A stretch of DNA of 53,140 bases, taken from assembly GCA_902632665.1 (NCBI GenBank), contig CACPDT010000002.1, forward strand, positions 1 through 53,140, written 5' to 3'. Source of the DNA: an uncultured Pelagibacteraceae bacterium (GTDB taxonomy: Bacteria; Pseudomonadota; Alphaproteobacteria; Pelagibacterales; Pelagibacteraceae). Made by a program: the position numbers and the translations under genes. Under the pieces are notes generated by a model. It did no database searches and was not told the origin of the DNA. It was given only the letters and a program-made list of their open reading frames with translations. This document shows positions 9,304 through 19,662 of this stretch, in pieces (position 1 is the first letter of the stretch; each line of letters starts with the position of its first letter).

Positions 9304-10722
9304 TTAGTTAATTTGAGTATCTTTAAATTTAGTAAACATCGCCTCAAACTCTAAAAATACATTTCCAGTTGGACCATGTCTTTGTTTACCAATAATTAAT
9401 TCTGCAAGATTAGACACTTCATTCATCTTTGCTTGCCATTCAGCATGTTCTACAGTTGCTGGTTTTGGCTCTTTATTTTCTAAATAATAAGATTCTCTAT
9501 AAACAAACATTACCACATCTGCGTCCTGCTCTATAGAGCCAGATTCTCTCAAATCAGATAATTGAGGTTTTTTATTATCTCTCTGTTCTACTTGTCTCGA
9601 TAATTGTGAAAGAGCAATTACAGGTATTGATAATTCTTTAGCAATCGCTTTTAAACCTTGAGTAATTTCTGATACTTCTTGAACTCGTCCATCTTTATAG
9701 TTTGTTGTTCCTCGCATTAATTGAATATAATCAACAATAATCATATCAAGCCCTTCTTTTCTTTTAATTCTTCTGGCTCTATTACTCATTGCTGCGATTG
9801 TTATTGCTGGTGTTTCGTCAATATAAAGTGGAAGTTCGGATATATTTTTTGAGGTCTCTATAAATTTATCAAATTGTTCATCGGAAATTTTTCCTCTTCT
9901 TATATCATTTGATTTAATTCTAGATTGTTCTGCTAAAATTCTAGTAGATAATTGTTCAGATGACATTTCTAATGAAAAAAAAGCTATAGATGATTTTTTA
10001 CCACTTTCTTGCAATTTTTGAGCTGCATTAAATGCAATGTTAGTAGCTAGTGCTGTCTTCCCCATACCAGGTCTTCCTGCAATTATAATTAAATCAGATT
10101 TGTGCAGTCCTCCTAATCTGTCATCTAAATCTCTTAATCCAGTTGGTACCCCAACAATTCCCCCGTCATTTTTATAAGCAGCTGAAGCCATATCAATAGT
10201 ATCTTTTAGTGCTCTATCAAATTTAATAAAAGAAGATCCAAATGAATCTTTTTCTGCTAACTTAAATAATTCTTTTTCTGAGTTTTCAATTATTTGTTGT
10301 CCACTTATATCAAGATCTCCTAACTTAGCATCATCAATAGTCTGTTCAGAGATCTTAATAAGTTCTCTTCGCACAAACATATCGTAAATTATTTTTGAAT
10401 ATTCAATCGCTTGTCTTACAGAAGTTGAAAATTTTGTGATCTTTACTAAATATTCTGGAACATTTAATTCATCTTTTTCATCTTCAAAATAATTTTTTAA
10501 AGTAATAGGATTAGCTAACAATCCTTTGTAAATCAAATTTTCTATTGCACCAAATATTTTTTGATGCATTGGATCGTAAAAATTATTATTTGAGATAATA
10601 ATATTAATTTCATCAAAAATTTCATTTGAAACGAGTATAGAACCAATTACTGCCTGTTCCGCCTCAATATTATTTGGTAATTCTTTGAATTTATCTTTAA
10701 CTATTGTTAAATTATTTTCCAT
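9304..10722 (-). CDS. dnaB: Replicative DNA helicase
   Basis: PNNIEAEQAVIGSIL, Walker A AGRPGMGKTALA, IIVDYIQLM, LSQLSRQVEQR, LSDLRESGSIEQDADVV. Confidence 0.97.
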   Translation of the reverse strand: MENNLTIVKDKFKELPNNIEAEQAVIGSILVSNEIFDEINIIISNNNFYDPMHQKIFGAIENLIYKGLLANPITLKNYFEDEKDELNVPEYLVKITKFSTSVRQAIEYSKIIYDMFVRRELIKISEQTIDDAKLGDLDISGQQIIENSEKELFKLAEKDSFGSSFIKFDRALKDTIDMASAAYKNDGGIVGVPTGLRDLDDRLGGLHKSDLIIIAGRPGMGKTALATNIAFNAAQKLQESGKKSSIAFFSLEMSSEQLSTRILAEQSRIKSNDIRRGKISDEQFDKFIETSKNISELPLYIDETPAITIAAMSNRARRIKRKEGLDMIIVDYIQLMRGTTNYKDGRVQEVSEITQGLKAIAKELSIPVIALSQLSRQVEQRDNKKPQLSDLRESGSIEQDADVVMFVYRESYYLENKEPKPATVEHAEWQAKMNEVSNLAELIIGKQRHGPTGNVFLEFEAMFTKFKDTQIN

Positions 10723-10789
10723 AACACATTTTAGGTTACTTTAAATTTTTAATAAATTTTAAAAATTAACTGGGGAAAAAATTGTATAA

Positions 10790-11248
10790 TTATTGAATAG
10801 TTTCAGCTGACTCAACTATAATATGTATCTCTGCATCAATCTCAGAGTGTAAAGTTATTTTAACTTTAAATTTTCCTAAAGATCGTATTTCTTTAATTGG
10901 TTGTATCAATGATGGTGTTATGTCTAATTTTTCCTTGTCTTTAATAATTTTAGAAATTTCGGTAGGTTTTACTGATCCGTATAATTCTTTATTTTCAGTG
11001 GCAAGTTTTTTTATAAAGAAATCTTTTTTATTAATCTGGTCAGCTATTTTTTTTGCTTCTTGCTTTTTTTCATTATCTTTTTTAGATAGCTGTGTTTTAA
11101 TTTTTTCAACTTGATTTATATTTTCTTTTGAGGCATATAATGCCTTTTTATTAGCTATTAAAAAGTTTCTAGCGAAACCTCTCTTAACATCAATTATCTC
11201 ACCTATAGATCCAATTTTCTTTATATTTTCTAGTAAAATTACTTTCAT
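10790..11248 (-). CDS. rplI: 50S ribosomal protein L9
   Basis: MKVILLENIKKIGSIGEIIDVKRGFARNFLI signature. Confidence 0.96.
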   Translation of the reverse strand: MKVILLENIKKIGSIGEIIDVKRGFARNFLIANKKALYASKENINQVEKIKTQLSKKDNEKKQEAKKIADQINKKDFFIKKLATENKELYGSVKPTEISKIIKDKEKLDITPSLIQPIKEIRSLGKFKVKITLHSEIDAEIHIIVESAETIQ

Positions 11249-11521
11249 TTATAGTAAAGCTAAGTTTCTAGCTCTCTTAATTGACAAGGATAATTCTCTT
11301 TGTTTTTTTTGGCTTACATTTGTTACTCTTGAGGGTAATATTTTACCATTTTCTGATAAATATCTTTTTAACAATTTAATATTTTTGTAGTCAATTTCTG
11401 GGGCACCTTTAACTGACAATGGGCAGTTTTTTTTAAATTTATATTTATTAGGTTGAAAAATACTTAATTTTGCAAAATTGCTTTGTTTGTTTTTTTTATT
11501 TCCACTTTGTCTTTTAGGCAT
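11249..11521 (-). CDS. rpsR: 30S ribosomal protein S18
   Basis: [48 protein letters not shown]. Confidence 0.96.
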   Translation of the reverse strand: MPKRQSGNKKNKQSNFAKLSIFQPNKYKFKKNCPLSVKGAPEIDYKNIKLLKRYLSENGKILPSRVTNVSQKKQRELSLSIKRARNLALL

Positions 11522-11523
11522 AA

Positions 11524-11877
11524 TTATCTTTTAGTATTTTCCTTTTTTTCACTTTCATCTTTTTTTGAGAAAAAATTTGCTTCAAGATTAAATTTCTTTA
11601 CTCTGACAGTTAGATATCTTAGTAATTTCTTATCGATTGCCTCATTTTTCTCAAGTTCATTGATCACATTACCCTTACCTTTGATTTTAAAATGAATATA
11701 GCTCCCTTTTTTATTTTTTTTAATTAAATACGCTAAGTTTAATAACCCCCAGTTTTCGGTTTTCACTATCTCACCATCATTTTTTTCAATGATATTAGAA
11801 TATTTTTCTGTTAATTGTTTAATTTCACTTGGAGAAGTGTCTTGTCTTGCTATAATAGTGTGCTCGTATAAATTCAT
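11524..11877 (-). CDS. rpsF: 30S ribosomal protein S6
   Basis: [19 protein letters not shown]...[24 protein letters not shown]; rpsF-rpsR-rplI order. Confidence 0.96.
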   Translation of the reverse strand: MNLYEHTIIARQDTSPSEIKQLTEKYSNIIEKNDGEIVKTENWGLLNLAYLIKKNKKGSYIHFKIKGKGNVINELEKNEAIDKKLLRYLTVRVKKFNLEANFFSKKDESEKKENTKR

Positions 11878-11963
11878 CTGATTATTTTATAAAAAATGAG
11901 GATATACTATTATAAATCTTTAATTACAATAGCAAAAACAATAAAAAAGACAGGTTTTTTAAG

Positions 11964-12890
11964 ATGTTTTCGCTAGTATTTCCAGGACAAGGTTCCCAAA
12001 CAATTGGAATGGGAAAAGATTTTTTTGAAAATTATGGTTTAGTAAAAAATCTTTTTAAAGAAGCTGATGAGTCATTGGGCACCAGTCTATCAAAAATAAT
12101 TTTAGAGGGACCTAAAGATGAATTAGATCTTACTATAAATACTCAGCCAGCAATATTTCTTATAAGCTACTCAATTTTTCAGGTAATGAAAAAAGAATTC
12201 AATGTGGATCTTGATAATGCAAAATATTTTGCTGGTCATTCACTAGGAGAATATTCAGCTTTATGTGCTGCCAACTATCTGAGTTTTTCAGATACCATCA
12301 AACTTTTAAAAATTAGGGGTGATGCAATGCAAAATGCTGTCCCAAAAGGAGAAGGTGGTATGTTGGCTGTGTTAGGTTCAAAAGTTGAAATAATAGAAGA
12401 TCTTTTGGACAGAAATAAGAATAATCTTATAGCACAAATTGCAAATGATAATTCTGAGGGTCAGATTGTTTTAAGTGGAAGAAATAGCGACATAGAAAAA
12501 TTAATCAATGTTTTAAAATCAAAAAATATTAAAAACATAAAATTACCAGTTAGCGCTCCTTTTCATTGTCAGCTTATGAAAAATGCTACTAAAATTATGA
12601 GAAATGAAATTCAAAAATTAAATTTTCAGGAGTCAAAAAATAAGTTGATATCAAATGTGACAGCAAAAGAAATTTTAAACAAGGAAGAGCTTAAAACGCT
12701 ATTAATTGACCAAATAGAGAATAGAGTTAGATGGAGAGAAAGTGTAGACCATATGATTAAAAATGGAGTAAATCATTTCATTGAAATTGGCCCTGGAAAA
12801 GTATTAACAGGTTTAATAAAAAGGATAGATAAGAACGTAAAAACTAATACAATTAATACCGAGAGTGATATAAAAGATTTAAAGTTATGA
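11964..12890 (+). CDS. fabD: Malonyl CoA-acyl carrier protein transacylase
   Basis: FVFPGQGSQ-like start (LVFPGQGSQTIGMGKDF), catalytic GHSLGEYSAL, APFHCQLM. Confidence 0.97.
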   Translation: MFSLVFPGQGSQTIGMGKDFFENYGLVKNLFKEADESLGTSLSKIILEGPKDELDLTINTQPAIFLISYSIFQVMKKEFNVDLDNAKYFAGHSLGEYSALCAANYLSFSDTIKLLKIRGDAMQNAVPKGEGGMLAVLGSKVEIIEDLLDRNKNNLIAQIANDNSEGQIVLSGRNSDIEKLINVLKSKNIKNIKLPVSAPFHCQLMKNATKIMRNEIQKLNFQESKNKLISNVTAKEILNKEELKTLLIDQIENRVRWRESVDHMIKNGVNHFIEIGPGKVLTGLIKRIDKNVKTNTINTESDIKDLKL

Positions 12891-13624
12891 TTAACTTAAA
12901 AAATAAAAATATTGTTGTAACTGGTGCATCAGGTGGAATAGGTAATTCAATAGTAAAAAAATTGAGTGAGTCTGAAGCAAATATATTAGCCACAGGAACA
13001 AAAACCGAAAAGTTAGAGGAATTAAAGTCAAAAGTTAAAAATGTTAAGATTTTAACTTTTGATATTTCTCATAGTAATAAAATTGAGGATTTTATAGAAA
13101 ATGCCACAACACAACTTGGGGGCAAATTAGATTGTATTGTTAATAACGCAGGATTAACTCAAGATAATTTAGCAATTCGTATGAGCCTGGATGAGTGGAA
13201 AAAAGTAATTGATATAAATTTAACTTCTACTTTCCTCTTGAGTAAATTTGCCATTAAAAAAATGCTGAAAAATAAATCAGGAAAAATTGTAAATATTACA
13301 TCTGTTGTTGGTCATACTGGAAATTTAGGCCAAGCAAACTACACAGCATCAAAAGCGGGTATAGTTGCCATGTCAAAAAGTTTAGCCATTGAGTATGCCA
13401 AAAAGAATATTAATGTTAATTGTATTTCGCCAGGTTTCATAAAAACAGCTATGACAGACAAGTTGGATCAAAAATTTAAAGAATTAATCATATCTAAAAT
13501 ACCATCCGCAAGGTTAGGAGAGCCTGCAGATATTGCTAATGCAGTTATTTTTTTAGCCTCTGATCAATCAAATTACATTAATGGTGAAACAATTCATATT
13601 AATGGAGGCATGTATATGGCTTGA
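12887..13624 (+). CDS. fabG: 3-oxoacyl-ACP reductase
   Basis: SDR fold: VTGASGGIG, NNAGLTQDNL, YTASKAG, NCISPGFIKTAMTD. Confidence 0.96.
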   Translation: MINLKNKNIVVTGASGGIGNSIVKKLSESEANILATGTKTEKLEELKSKVKNVKILTFDISHSNKIEDFIENATTQLGGKLDCIVNNAGLTQDNLAIRMSLDEWKKVIDINLTSTFLLSKFAIKKMLKNKSGKIVNITSVVGHTGNLGQANYTASKAGIVAMSKSLAIEYAKKNINVNCISPGFIKTAMTDKLDQKFKELIISKIPSARLGEPADIANAVIFLASDQSNYINGETIHINGGMYMA

Positions 13625-13648
13625 CAAACCAGGTTTTTAAACTATTAA
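13621..13648 (+). promoter_or_regulatory. Putative acpP promoter (TTGACA, 16 bp, TATTAA)
   Basis: TTGACA at 13621-13626 overlaps the fabG stop codon; TATTAA at 13643-13648; acpP ATG at 13673 preceded by AAAAAGGA. Confidence 0.5.
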
Positions 13649-13672
13649 CAATTTAAACAAAAAAGGATCAAT

Positions 13673-13912
13673 ATGTCAGAAGATGTTTCAAGTAAGGTTA
13701 AAAAAATTGTTGCAGATCACCTAGGTATTGATGAAGCTAAGGTAACAGATGATTCAAGTTTTATAGATGACTTAGGAGCAGATAGTTTAGATACAGTTGA
13801 ATTAGTAATGGCTTTCGAGGAAGAGTTTGGCTCGGAGATATCTGATAGCGAAGCTGAAAAAATTTTAACAGTTGGCGATGCTGTTAAATTTATTGAAGGT
13901 AAAGCAAATTAG
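13673..13912 (+). CDS. acpP: Acyl carrier protein
   Basis: 79 aa with the [22 protein letters not shown] phosphopantetheine motif. Confidence 0.98.
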   Translation: MSEDVSSKVKKIVADHLGIDEAKVTDDSSFIDDLGADSLDTVELVMAFEEEFGSEISDSEAEKILTVGDAVKFIEGKAN

Positions 13913-13919
13913 ATTTTAA

Positions 13920-14552
13920 ATGCCCATAGATCACGATGGGGTAATGATAATCTTATCTTCTCCGTCTGGAGCAGGAAAAACCACATTAGTAAATTTATTA
14001 TCGAAAAAAGATAATTTTGAAATTTCTATTTCACACACAACAAGAAATCCAAGACCTAATGAAATTCCTAATAAAGATTATTTTTTTGTTAGTGAAGATG
14101 AGTTTAAAAGGCTGATTAAAAATCAAGAATTTTTAGAATATGCAAAAGTCTTTAATAATTTTTATGGCTCAACCAGAACACCAGTTATAAATAATTTAAA
14201 TAATGGAAAAAATGTACTCTTCGATATCGATTGGCAGGGCGCTGATCAAATCAAAAATAAAAAATTAGATTATAAGCTAATAACTTTTTTTATATTACCC
14301 CCAAGCAAAGAAGTATTGTTTGAGAGACTATCTAATAGAGATATGAAAGATAAATTAATAGCTGATGAGCGAATGAAACAATTTGAACATGATGTATTGC
14401 ATTGGATAAATTATGATTATGTTGTTATTAATAACAATTTAGATGATTGTTATGATAAAATATATAACTTAATACAGGCTGAAATAAAAAATGGTTCAAA
14501 AGATTATGATAAAGATTTTATCAGAAATCATATAGAAAAATTGACATCATAG
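13920..14552 (+). CDS. gmk: Guanylate kinase (start may instead be the ATG at 13944)
   Basis: [50 protein letters not shown]. Confidence 0.96.
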   Translation: MPIDHDGVMIILSSPSGAGKTTLVNLLSKKDNFEISISHTTRNPRPNEIPNKDYFFVSEDEFKRLIKNQEFLEYAKVFNNFYGSTRTPVINNLNNGKNVLFDIDWQGADQIKNKKLDYKLITFFILPPSKEVLFERLSNRDMKDKLIADERMKQFEHDVLHWINYDYVVINNNLDDCYDKIYNLIQAEIKNGSKDYDKDFIRNHIEKLTS

Positions 14553-15329
14553 TTTTTCGTACTCTTGTGTTAATTCATAATAAATTTCTTGTTTTAAATT
14601 ATGAGGCCTTAAATTTAAATCAATCTTAATTTTGTTCAGTACTTTAGTATTATCCTGAAATAAAACTTTAAATGGTTTTTTAATTTTTTTTCTTCTTTGA
14701 TTAAAAAAAATTCTAGTAATTTTCTCCAAATTTTTTGAATTTTTAAATTGTGGAAAATTTTTTTTAGGTTTAAAAAATAATAAAGAGCTATCAACTTTAG
14801 GTTTTGGAGAAAAACTACCTGGTCTAATATCACATATTTTATCAATTTCTAATTTCCAATTAGCTAAAATTGATAATCTTCCATATTTTGAGGAATTAAA
14901 TTTTGAGATGATTCTATCTGCAACTTCTTTTTGAAACATAAGAATTAAAGCATCAAACCAAAAATTTTTATTTTCCAAATTAAGAATCCATTTAGCTAAT
15001 ATTTCTGTGGAAATATTGTATGGTAAATTTCCAAAAACAATTAATTTTTCGTTATCAAAATTTTTTTCATTTACCTTCAAGATATCATCATTTATCATTA
15101 ATATTTTATCTTCAAATTTTTTTTTTAATAAATCTGCTAAGTTTTTATCTTTCTCGACAACAAGGAGTTTTTTTGGATTTTTTTTTAAGATATATGATGT
15201 AAGATTTCCTGTTCCTGGACCAACTTCAAGTATTGATTTATTATTAATTTCTATTAATGAAACGATTTTTTTAATTATATTTTCGTCTATTAAAAAATTT
15301 TGACCTAAACTCTTTTTTGCTTTGATCAC
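14547..15329 (-). CDS. rsmA: 16S rRNA (adenine1518-N6/adenine1519-N6)-dimethyltransferase
   Basis: [37 protein letters not shown]. Confidence 0.96.
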   Translation of the reverse strand: MIKAKKSLGQNFLIDENIIKKIVSLIEINNKSILEVGPGTGNLTSYILKKNPKKLLVVEKDKNLADLLKKKFEDKILMINDDILKVNEKNFDNEKLIVFGNLPYNISTEILAKWILNLENKNFWFDALILMFQKEVADRIISKFNSSKYGRLSILANWKLEIDKICDIRPGSFSPKPKVDSSLLFFKPKKNFPQFKNSKNLEKITRIFFNQRRKKIKKPFKVLFQDNTKVLNKIKIDLNLRPHNLKQEIYYELTQEYEKL

Positions 15330-16294
15330 TTTTTGGAGTCTAAAAAAGTTAGTGCTTTAATTAAACTCAAGGGATTAGATTTATTCTTACCCATCATTAA
15401 TTCATTTGGTCCATGATCAGGGGAAACTCGTATAAACGGAAGTCCTAAAGTAATATTAATTGCATCATATTCAAATAAAGTTTTAATGGGTGTTAATACC
15501 TGATCATGATACATACCAACAACAACTCTATATTTTTCTCTATTTTTTTTTAAAAAAATTGTATCTGCTGCAAATGGTCCAAATATTCTGTAATTTAGCT
15601 TTGCTAATGATTTTATTGCAGGTTTGATAATTTTTTCATCTTCATCAAAAAAATCTGTACTTTCACAATGTGGATTTAATCCTGTAATTGCAATATGGGG
15701 TGTATGATTAAGATATTTTTTAAAAAAATTGTCTATTAATTTAATTTTCTTTTTAATCATATTTTTATTAATATTTTTTGAAACTTGTTTAATTGGTAAA
15801 TGAGTTGTTAAAGGACAAACAGATAAATCTTTATTATAAATTAGCATAGCAAAATTTTTGGTCTTTGTTTTATGTGCTAAATATTCCGTAATACCTAAGT
15901 ATTTTTTTTTTAAGAAAAATTTTTTTGAAATAGGGCCATTAATTAATTTATTTGAAATTTTTTTTTTTATAATTTCAATAGCAATATCAAATGATCTATT
16001 AATGTATTTATTAGATTTACTTGAAATTTTATCAAATGGTTTTTTTTGAGAAAAATTAACATCAATCAAATTTATATCTTTATTATCAAGATGATTTTTT
16101 TTCAATTCAAGTAAACTAACTAGTCTAATTTTTCTATAAATATTTAACTTTTTCATCTGCTGTTGGATTAGTCTATATGAAGCGATCAAAATGATTGGAC
16201 TCTTAAATTTTTTATATTTCATAGATTTAAAAAATATTTCAGAAAAAATACTATTTGGCTCACCCGCAACTATAATGATAGGTTTATAAACCAT
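15326..16294 (-). CDS. pdxA: 4-hydroxythreonine-4-phosphate dehydrogenase
   Basis: GEPNSIFSEIFFK, TGLNPHCESTDFFDEDEKIIKPAI, YHDQVLTPIK, ITLGLPFIRVSPDHGPNE. Confidence 0.93.
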   Translation of the reverse strand: MVYKPIIIVAGEPNSIFSEIFFKSMKYKKFKSPIILIASYRLIQQQMKKLNIYRKIRLVSLLELKKNHLDNKDINLIDVNFSQKKPFDKISSKSNKYINRSFDIAIEIIKKKISNKLINGPISKKFFLKKKYLGITEYLAHKTKTKNFAMLIYNKDLSVCPLTTHLPIKQVSKNINKNMIKKKIKLIDNFFKKYLNHTPHIAITGLNPHCESTDFFDEDEKIIKPAIKSLAKLNYRIFGPFAADTIFLKKNREKYRVVVGMYHDQVLTPIKTLFEYDAINITLGLPFIRVSPDHGPNELMMGKNKSNPLSLIKALTFLDSKK

Positions 16295-17228
16295 AAATTA
16301 TTAAATTTTTCTTAACTTTATTAAAATACATTCTAGAAAATTGATTAAGTTGATCATTAGTTTGAAATCTAATTACTTCCTCCATTTTGTCAGCTAAATT
16401 AAATTTTGATAAATACTCTTTTTCATCTTCAATTTTTAAAATTATAAATCCTGAAGAAGTTCTTATTGGTTTTGAATATTGTCCAGCTTTAAGTTGTGTA
16501 ACTATTTTTTTTATATTTTGATTTAAATTATTTTCTTTGATCCATCCTATGATGCCTCCATTTGAAGCTGTATCCGTTTCACTATGTTTTAAAGCTGTTT
16601 TTCTAAACCCTATATCATTGATGTCAGAAAGAATTTCTTCATATCTTTTTTTAAAATTTATTTTATCATTTTCTGTAAAAACTATCTCTGAAAGTAAAAG
16701 TTCTCTTTGACTTTCTTTTTTTGAATTTTGTAAAAGTTCTTTTTTTATTTTCTTTCTGTCGATAGAAATTTTTTTATTAAATTTTTGATAGATTAGATCA
16801 TTCCAAATCATTTCTATTGTAAGTTTTTCACTCACATTATTAAAATCTAAATTATTTTTTTTTAGATAAATTCTAAAATCTTCTAAAGTGTTTATATTAG
16901 TTTTAGAATATTTACCCTTAATCATATTTAATAAAAATTTATCTTCAACTTTTAATTCATCAACAAATTGCAATATCTCTATTTTTTTTATTCTATCTCT
17001 TAAGATCGAATTTTTTGATATTTCAAATAATTCTGCATCTTCTAAATTATTAATTTCTGGACTGAATACTCTTAAAAATTTTATTTCTTCATAAATATCT
17101 ATAGTGGTGATTATTTCATTATCAATTTTAAATAATATTTTATTCTCAATAGTATTTGAATTTTGGATACTAAAAATTATAAATAATGAGGCTATAAATA
17201 ATGTCTTTAATTTAACCAGAAAATACAT
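16284..17228 (-). CDS. surA: SurA-like periplasmic peptidyl-prolyl isomerase
   Basis: N-terminal signal, SurA N-domain, one parvulin domain (HSETDTASNGGIIGWIKENNLNQNIKKIVTQLKAGQYSKPIRTSSGFIILKI); between pdxA and lptD. Confidence 0.85.
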   Translation of the reverse strand: MYFLVKLKTLFIASLFIIFSIQNSNTIENKILFKIDNEIITTIDIYEEIKFLRVFSPEINNLEDAELFEISKNSILRDRIKKIEILQFVDELKVEDKFLLNMIKGKYSKTNINTLEDFRIYLKKNNLDFNNVSEKLTIEMIWNDLIYQKFNKKISIDRKKIKKELLQNSKKESQRELLLSEIVFTENDKINFKKRYEEILSDINDIGFRKTALKHSETDTASNGGIIGWIKENNLNQNIKKIVTQLKAGQYSKPIRTSSGFIILKIEDEKEYLSKFNLADKMEEVIRFQTNDQLNQFSRMYFNKVKKNLIIYGL

Positions 17229-17232
17229 CTAT

Positions 17233-19662
17233 TTAATTTGCAAATTTTTGTTCAAATGCAGTTAATGGAATCAGTTTTATGCTAAACATAAAATCCTCTG
17301 TTGGTTGTAGATCTCTATCTTTATAATAAGTTTTATTATATTTAATGCCCGCAACTAGACAATCATTTTTATATTCATAAATTAGATCGTAGTACTCAGT
17401 CAAATCTATTTCTCTATTTTGTCTTGTTCTAAAAGTAACAAAATTTTTTTCATCAAAATTAAAAGTTGTGACATTTTCTAAAATATTTGTACTGCCGATA
17501 ACACCATCTTCCTCAATATAATTAAATTTAGTTTTAAAATTATTGTTAGTTATAGTTGTGCCAAATGAGTTATATTGAATTTGATCTAGATCATGATTTA
17601 TTGAAAATTCATAATTAAAGTTAATTTTGTCATTAAGATTATTTGTAAATTTACCAAAATAGTTTGAGTTTTTTTTATTCAGAGTACTATTAGATGGTAT
17701 ATTCTCGTTTGATTTAAATCTTAATACTTTACCAAGCTTAAATTCAAAGTATTCATTTATATTGTCAATCTTCTCTTTTTTGTAATCAAAACCCAAAGTT
17801 AAATTTTGACCCGACTCAAGTGTATCGGTCATACCAAGTCTGTTAATGTCAAAAATGTTATCATAATTAATTTGTCTATTTTCATTTTTGTAATTTTTCA
17901 TTTCAGATGGATTTATTCTTAAAGACGCTATTGGATTTAAATAATCTTTATAGTTTTCACCAGAAGAAGTCATAGGAAAACTAGAAACTAACTCAAGAAT
18001 ATTTTTAAATTTAATTTGTGGACTAGAGTTATACTCAGAATGGTTTTTTCCTGCACTAATTGTATTTTTTAAATAATAATTAATATTATTTTTAAATCCA
18101 CTTTCTGAAAAATAATCATAACTTTTTATATTTAAATTATTTATCATTCTTGATCTAAGACTATTTGTATCTTTTAGAATATTATCTCCTTGCGAAATAA
18201 AATCAAAAGATGCAAAATTATTATTACTAAAAAAACTTCTTGAGAAATCATAATAAGGCAAAACATATTGATAGCGATCACTATTATGTTTAGACAGATT
18301 TTCATACGCAGTAAGTCCAGCGCTCAAAGCAAATTTTTCACTTTCAATGTTCAGATCTATTTCGGAAGTTAAAGTATCAAAGTTATCTGGCTTAAGATCT
18401 GTATTAACTATATTGGTGTCAAAAACCTTTAAATAAGTGTCGTTACTTACTTTTTGAAATGAAATATTTAGAGAGCTTTCAATAAAATTTTCCAAATCTA
18501 AATCAATTTGATATTTAGAGAATAAATGAGTCAGTGTATTTTTTTCATTTGATTTTTTTGATTTATAACCATCTACAATATTAAAATCGCTGATAAAAAA
18601 TGAATTCATATTTTGTTGTCTGTACTCATTTTGAAACATTAAAATATTTTTATCGAAAATTGTTGGTTTAAAAGTAAAATCTTTGTTTTGAGAAAAAGCG
18701 TAAAAATATGGGATTTGCAACGAGGTACCTAAAACATTTGAGTTATTAATATGTGGTATTAAAAAACCTGATTGTCTTTTTACAGTTGGACCTGGGTGGA
18801 AAAATTTCGGAAAATATAATACTGGTATATCATAAACCTTTACTAAAGCGTTATCGTAATTTATTTGTTTCTTATTTCTATCATAAGTAATTTTATCAGC
18901 TTGAATTGTCCATGGTGGACACCCTCCATTTTTTTTACAACTTGTAAATATACCTTTATTAATAGTTGTGATACCGTTTTTGCTTGATGATGAAATTCCT
19001 TCAAATCTTGGATCATTATTTTCATTACCAAATATGTCTTTTTTAAAATTTATCCTTATATCTTGAGCAATATAGGTCTGATTTTTTAAATTAAATACAG
19101 CGCTTTTAAAAAAGTATTTATCACTTAATGGTTGATTGTATTTTGTATTAATAAAAAAATCTTCACCTTTTAAAATTTCATCTTTTAATGAATAACTGAA
19201 TTTTCCAATTTCGTAACGTGTTTGATTTTTATTATCTAAGATTTTAGCACCCACATTAGAACTGATAATCATTTGTTCTCTAAATATGGAAATATCTTGA
19301 GTTTTAAAATTGTAGTTATTGTCAATAGTGGCTTGTGCTTTACCTCGTATCTCTATTTTTTCATCATTTTTGAAATATGTAATATCTTTAGCAAAAAAAT
19401 TATAATTATTTAGTTTATCCTCAATCGCAATATTACCTTTGGCTTTAAGAATACTTTTTACTTTATCAAATTCAAATTCGTCAGCTTTAATAATAATTCC
19501 ATTATCAGTTGTTATTGTACCTCGATTTCTTCCAACTATTTTTCTTCCACTATCCAAAATTTCTATTTCGGATACATCAAAATTAATTTGATCATTACTA
19601 TATACATTTAAAAAAATTAAATTTGAAATTATTAAGAAAAAAATTATAGTTTTATTTAGCAT
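17233..19662 (-). CDS. lptD: LPS-assembly protein LptD
   Basis: 809 aa, N-terminal OstA-like beta-jellyroll, CKKNGGCPPWTIQADKITYDR, VLYFPKFFHPGPTVKRQSGFLIP. Confidence 0.92.
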   Translation of the reverse strand: MLNKTIIFFLIISNLIFLNVYSNDQINFDVSEIEILDSGRKIVGRNRGTITTDNGIIIKADEFEFDKVKSILKAKGNIAIEDKLNNYNFFAKDITYFKNDEKIEIRGKAQATIDNNYNFKTQDISIFREQMIISSNVGAKILDNKNQTRYEIGKFSYSLKDEILKGEDFFINTKYNQPLSDKYFFKSAVFNLKNQTYIAQDIRINFKKDIFGNENNDPRFEGISSSSKNGITTINKGIFTSCKKNGGCPPWTIQADKITYDRNKKQINYDNALVKVYDIPVLYFPKFFHPGPTVKRQSGFLIPHINNSNVLGTSLQIPYFYAFSQNKDFTFKPTIFDKNILMFQNEYRQQNMNSFFISDFNIVDGYKSKKSNEKNTLTHLFSKYQIDLDLENFIESSLNISFQKVSNDTYLKVFDTNIVNTDLKPDNFDTLTSEIDLNIESEKFALSAGLTAYENLSKHNSDRYQYVLPYYDFSRSFFSNNNFASFDFISQGDNILKDTNSLRSRMINNLNIKSYDYFSESGFKNNINYYLKNTISAGKNHSEYNSSPQIKFKNILELVSSFPMTSSGENYKDYLNPIASLRINPSEMKNYKNENRQINYDNIFDINRLGMTDTLESGQNLTLGFDYKKEKIDNINEYFEFKLGKVLRFKSNENIPSNSTLNKKNSNYFGKFTNNLNDKINFNYEFSINHDLDQIQYNSFGTTITNNNFKTKFNYIEEDGVIGSTNILENVTTFNFDEKNFVTFRTRQNREIDLTEYYDLIYEYKNDCLVAGIKYNKTYYKDRDLQPTEDFMFSIKLIPLTAFEQKFAN

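Noticed and set aside
11950-13640. Shared CAGGTTTTTTAA-like words upstream of fabD (11951) and acpP (13630), as a FabR-like operator
   Set aside because: Only ~11 A/T-rich bases in common, at different distances from the start codons; likely chance in ~70% AT DNA.
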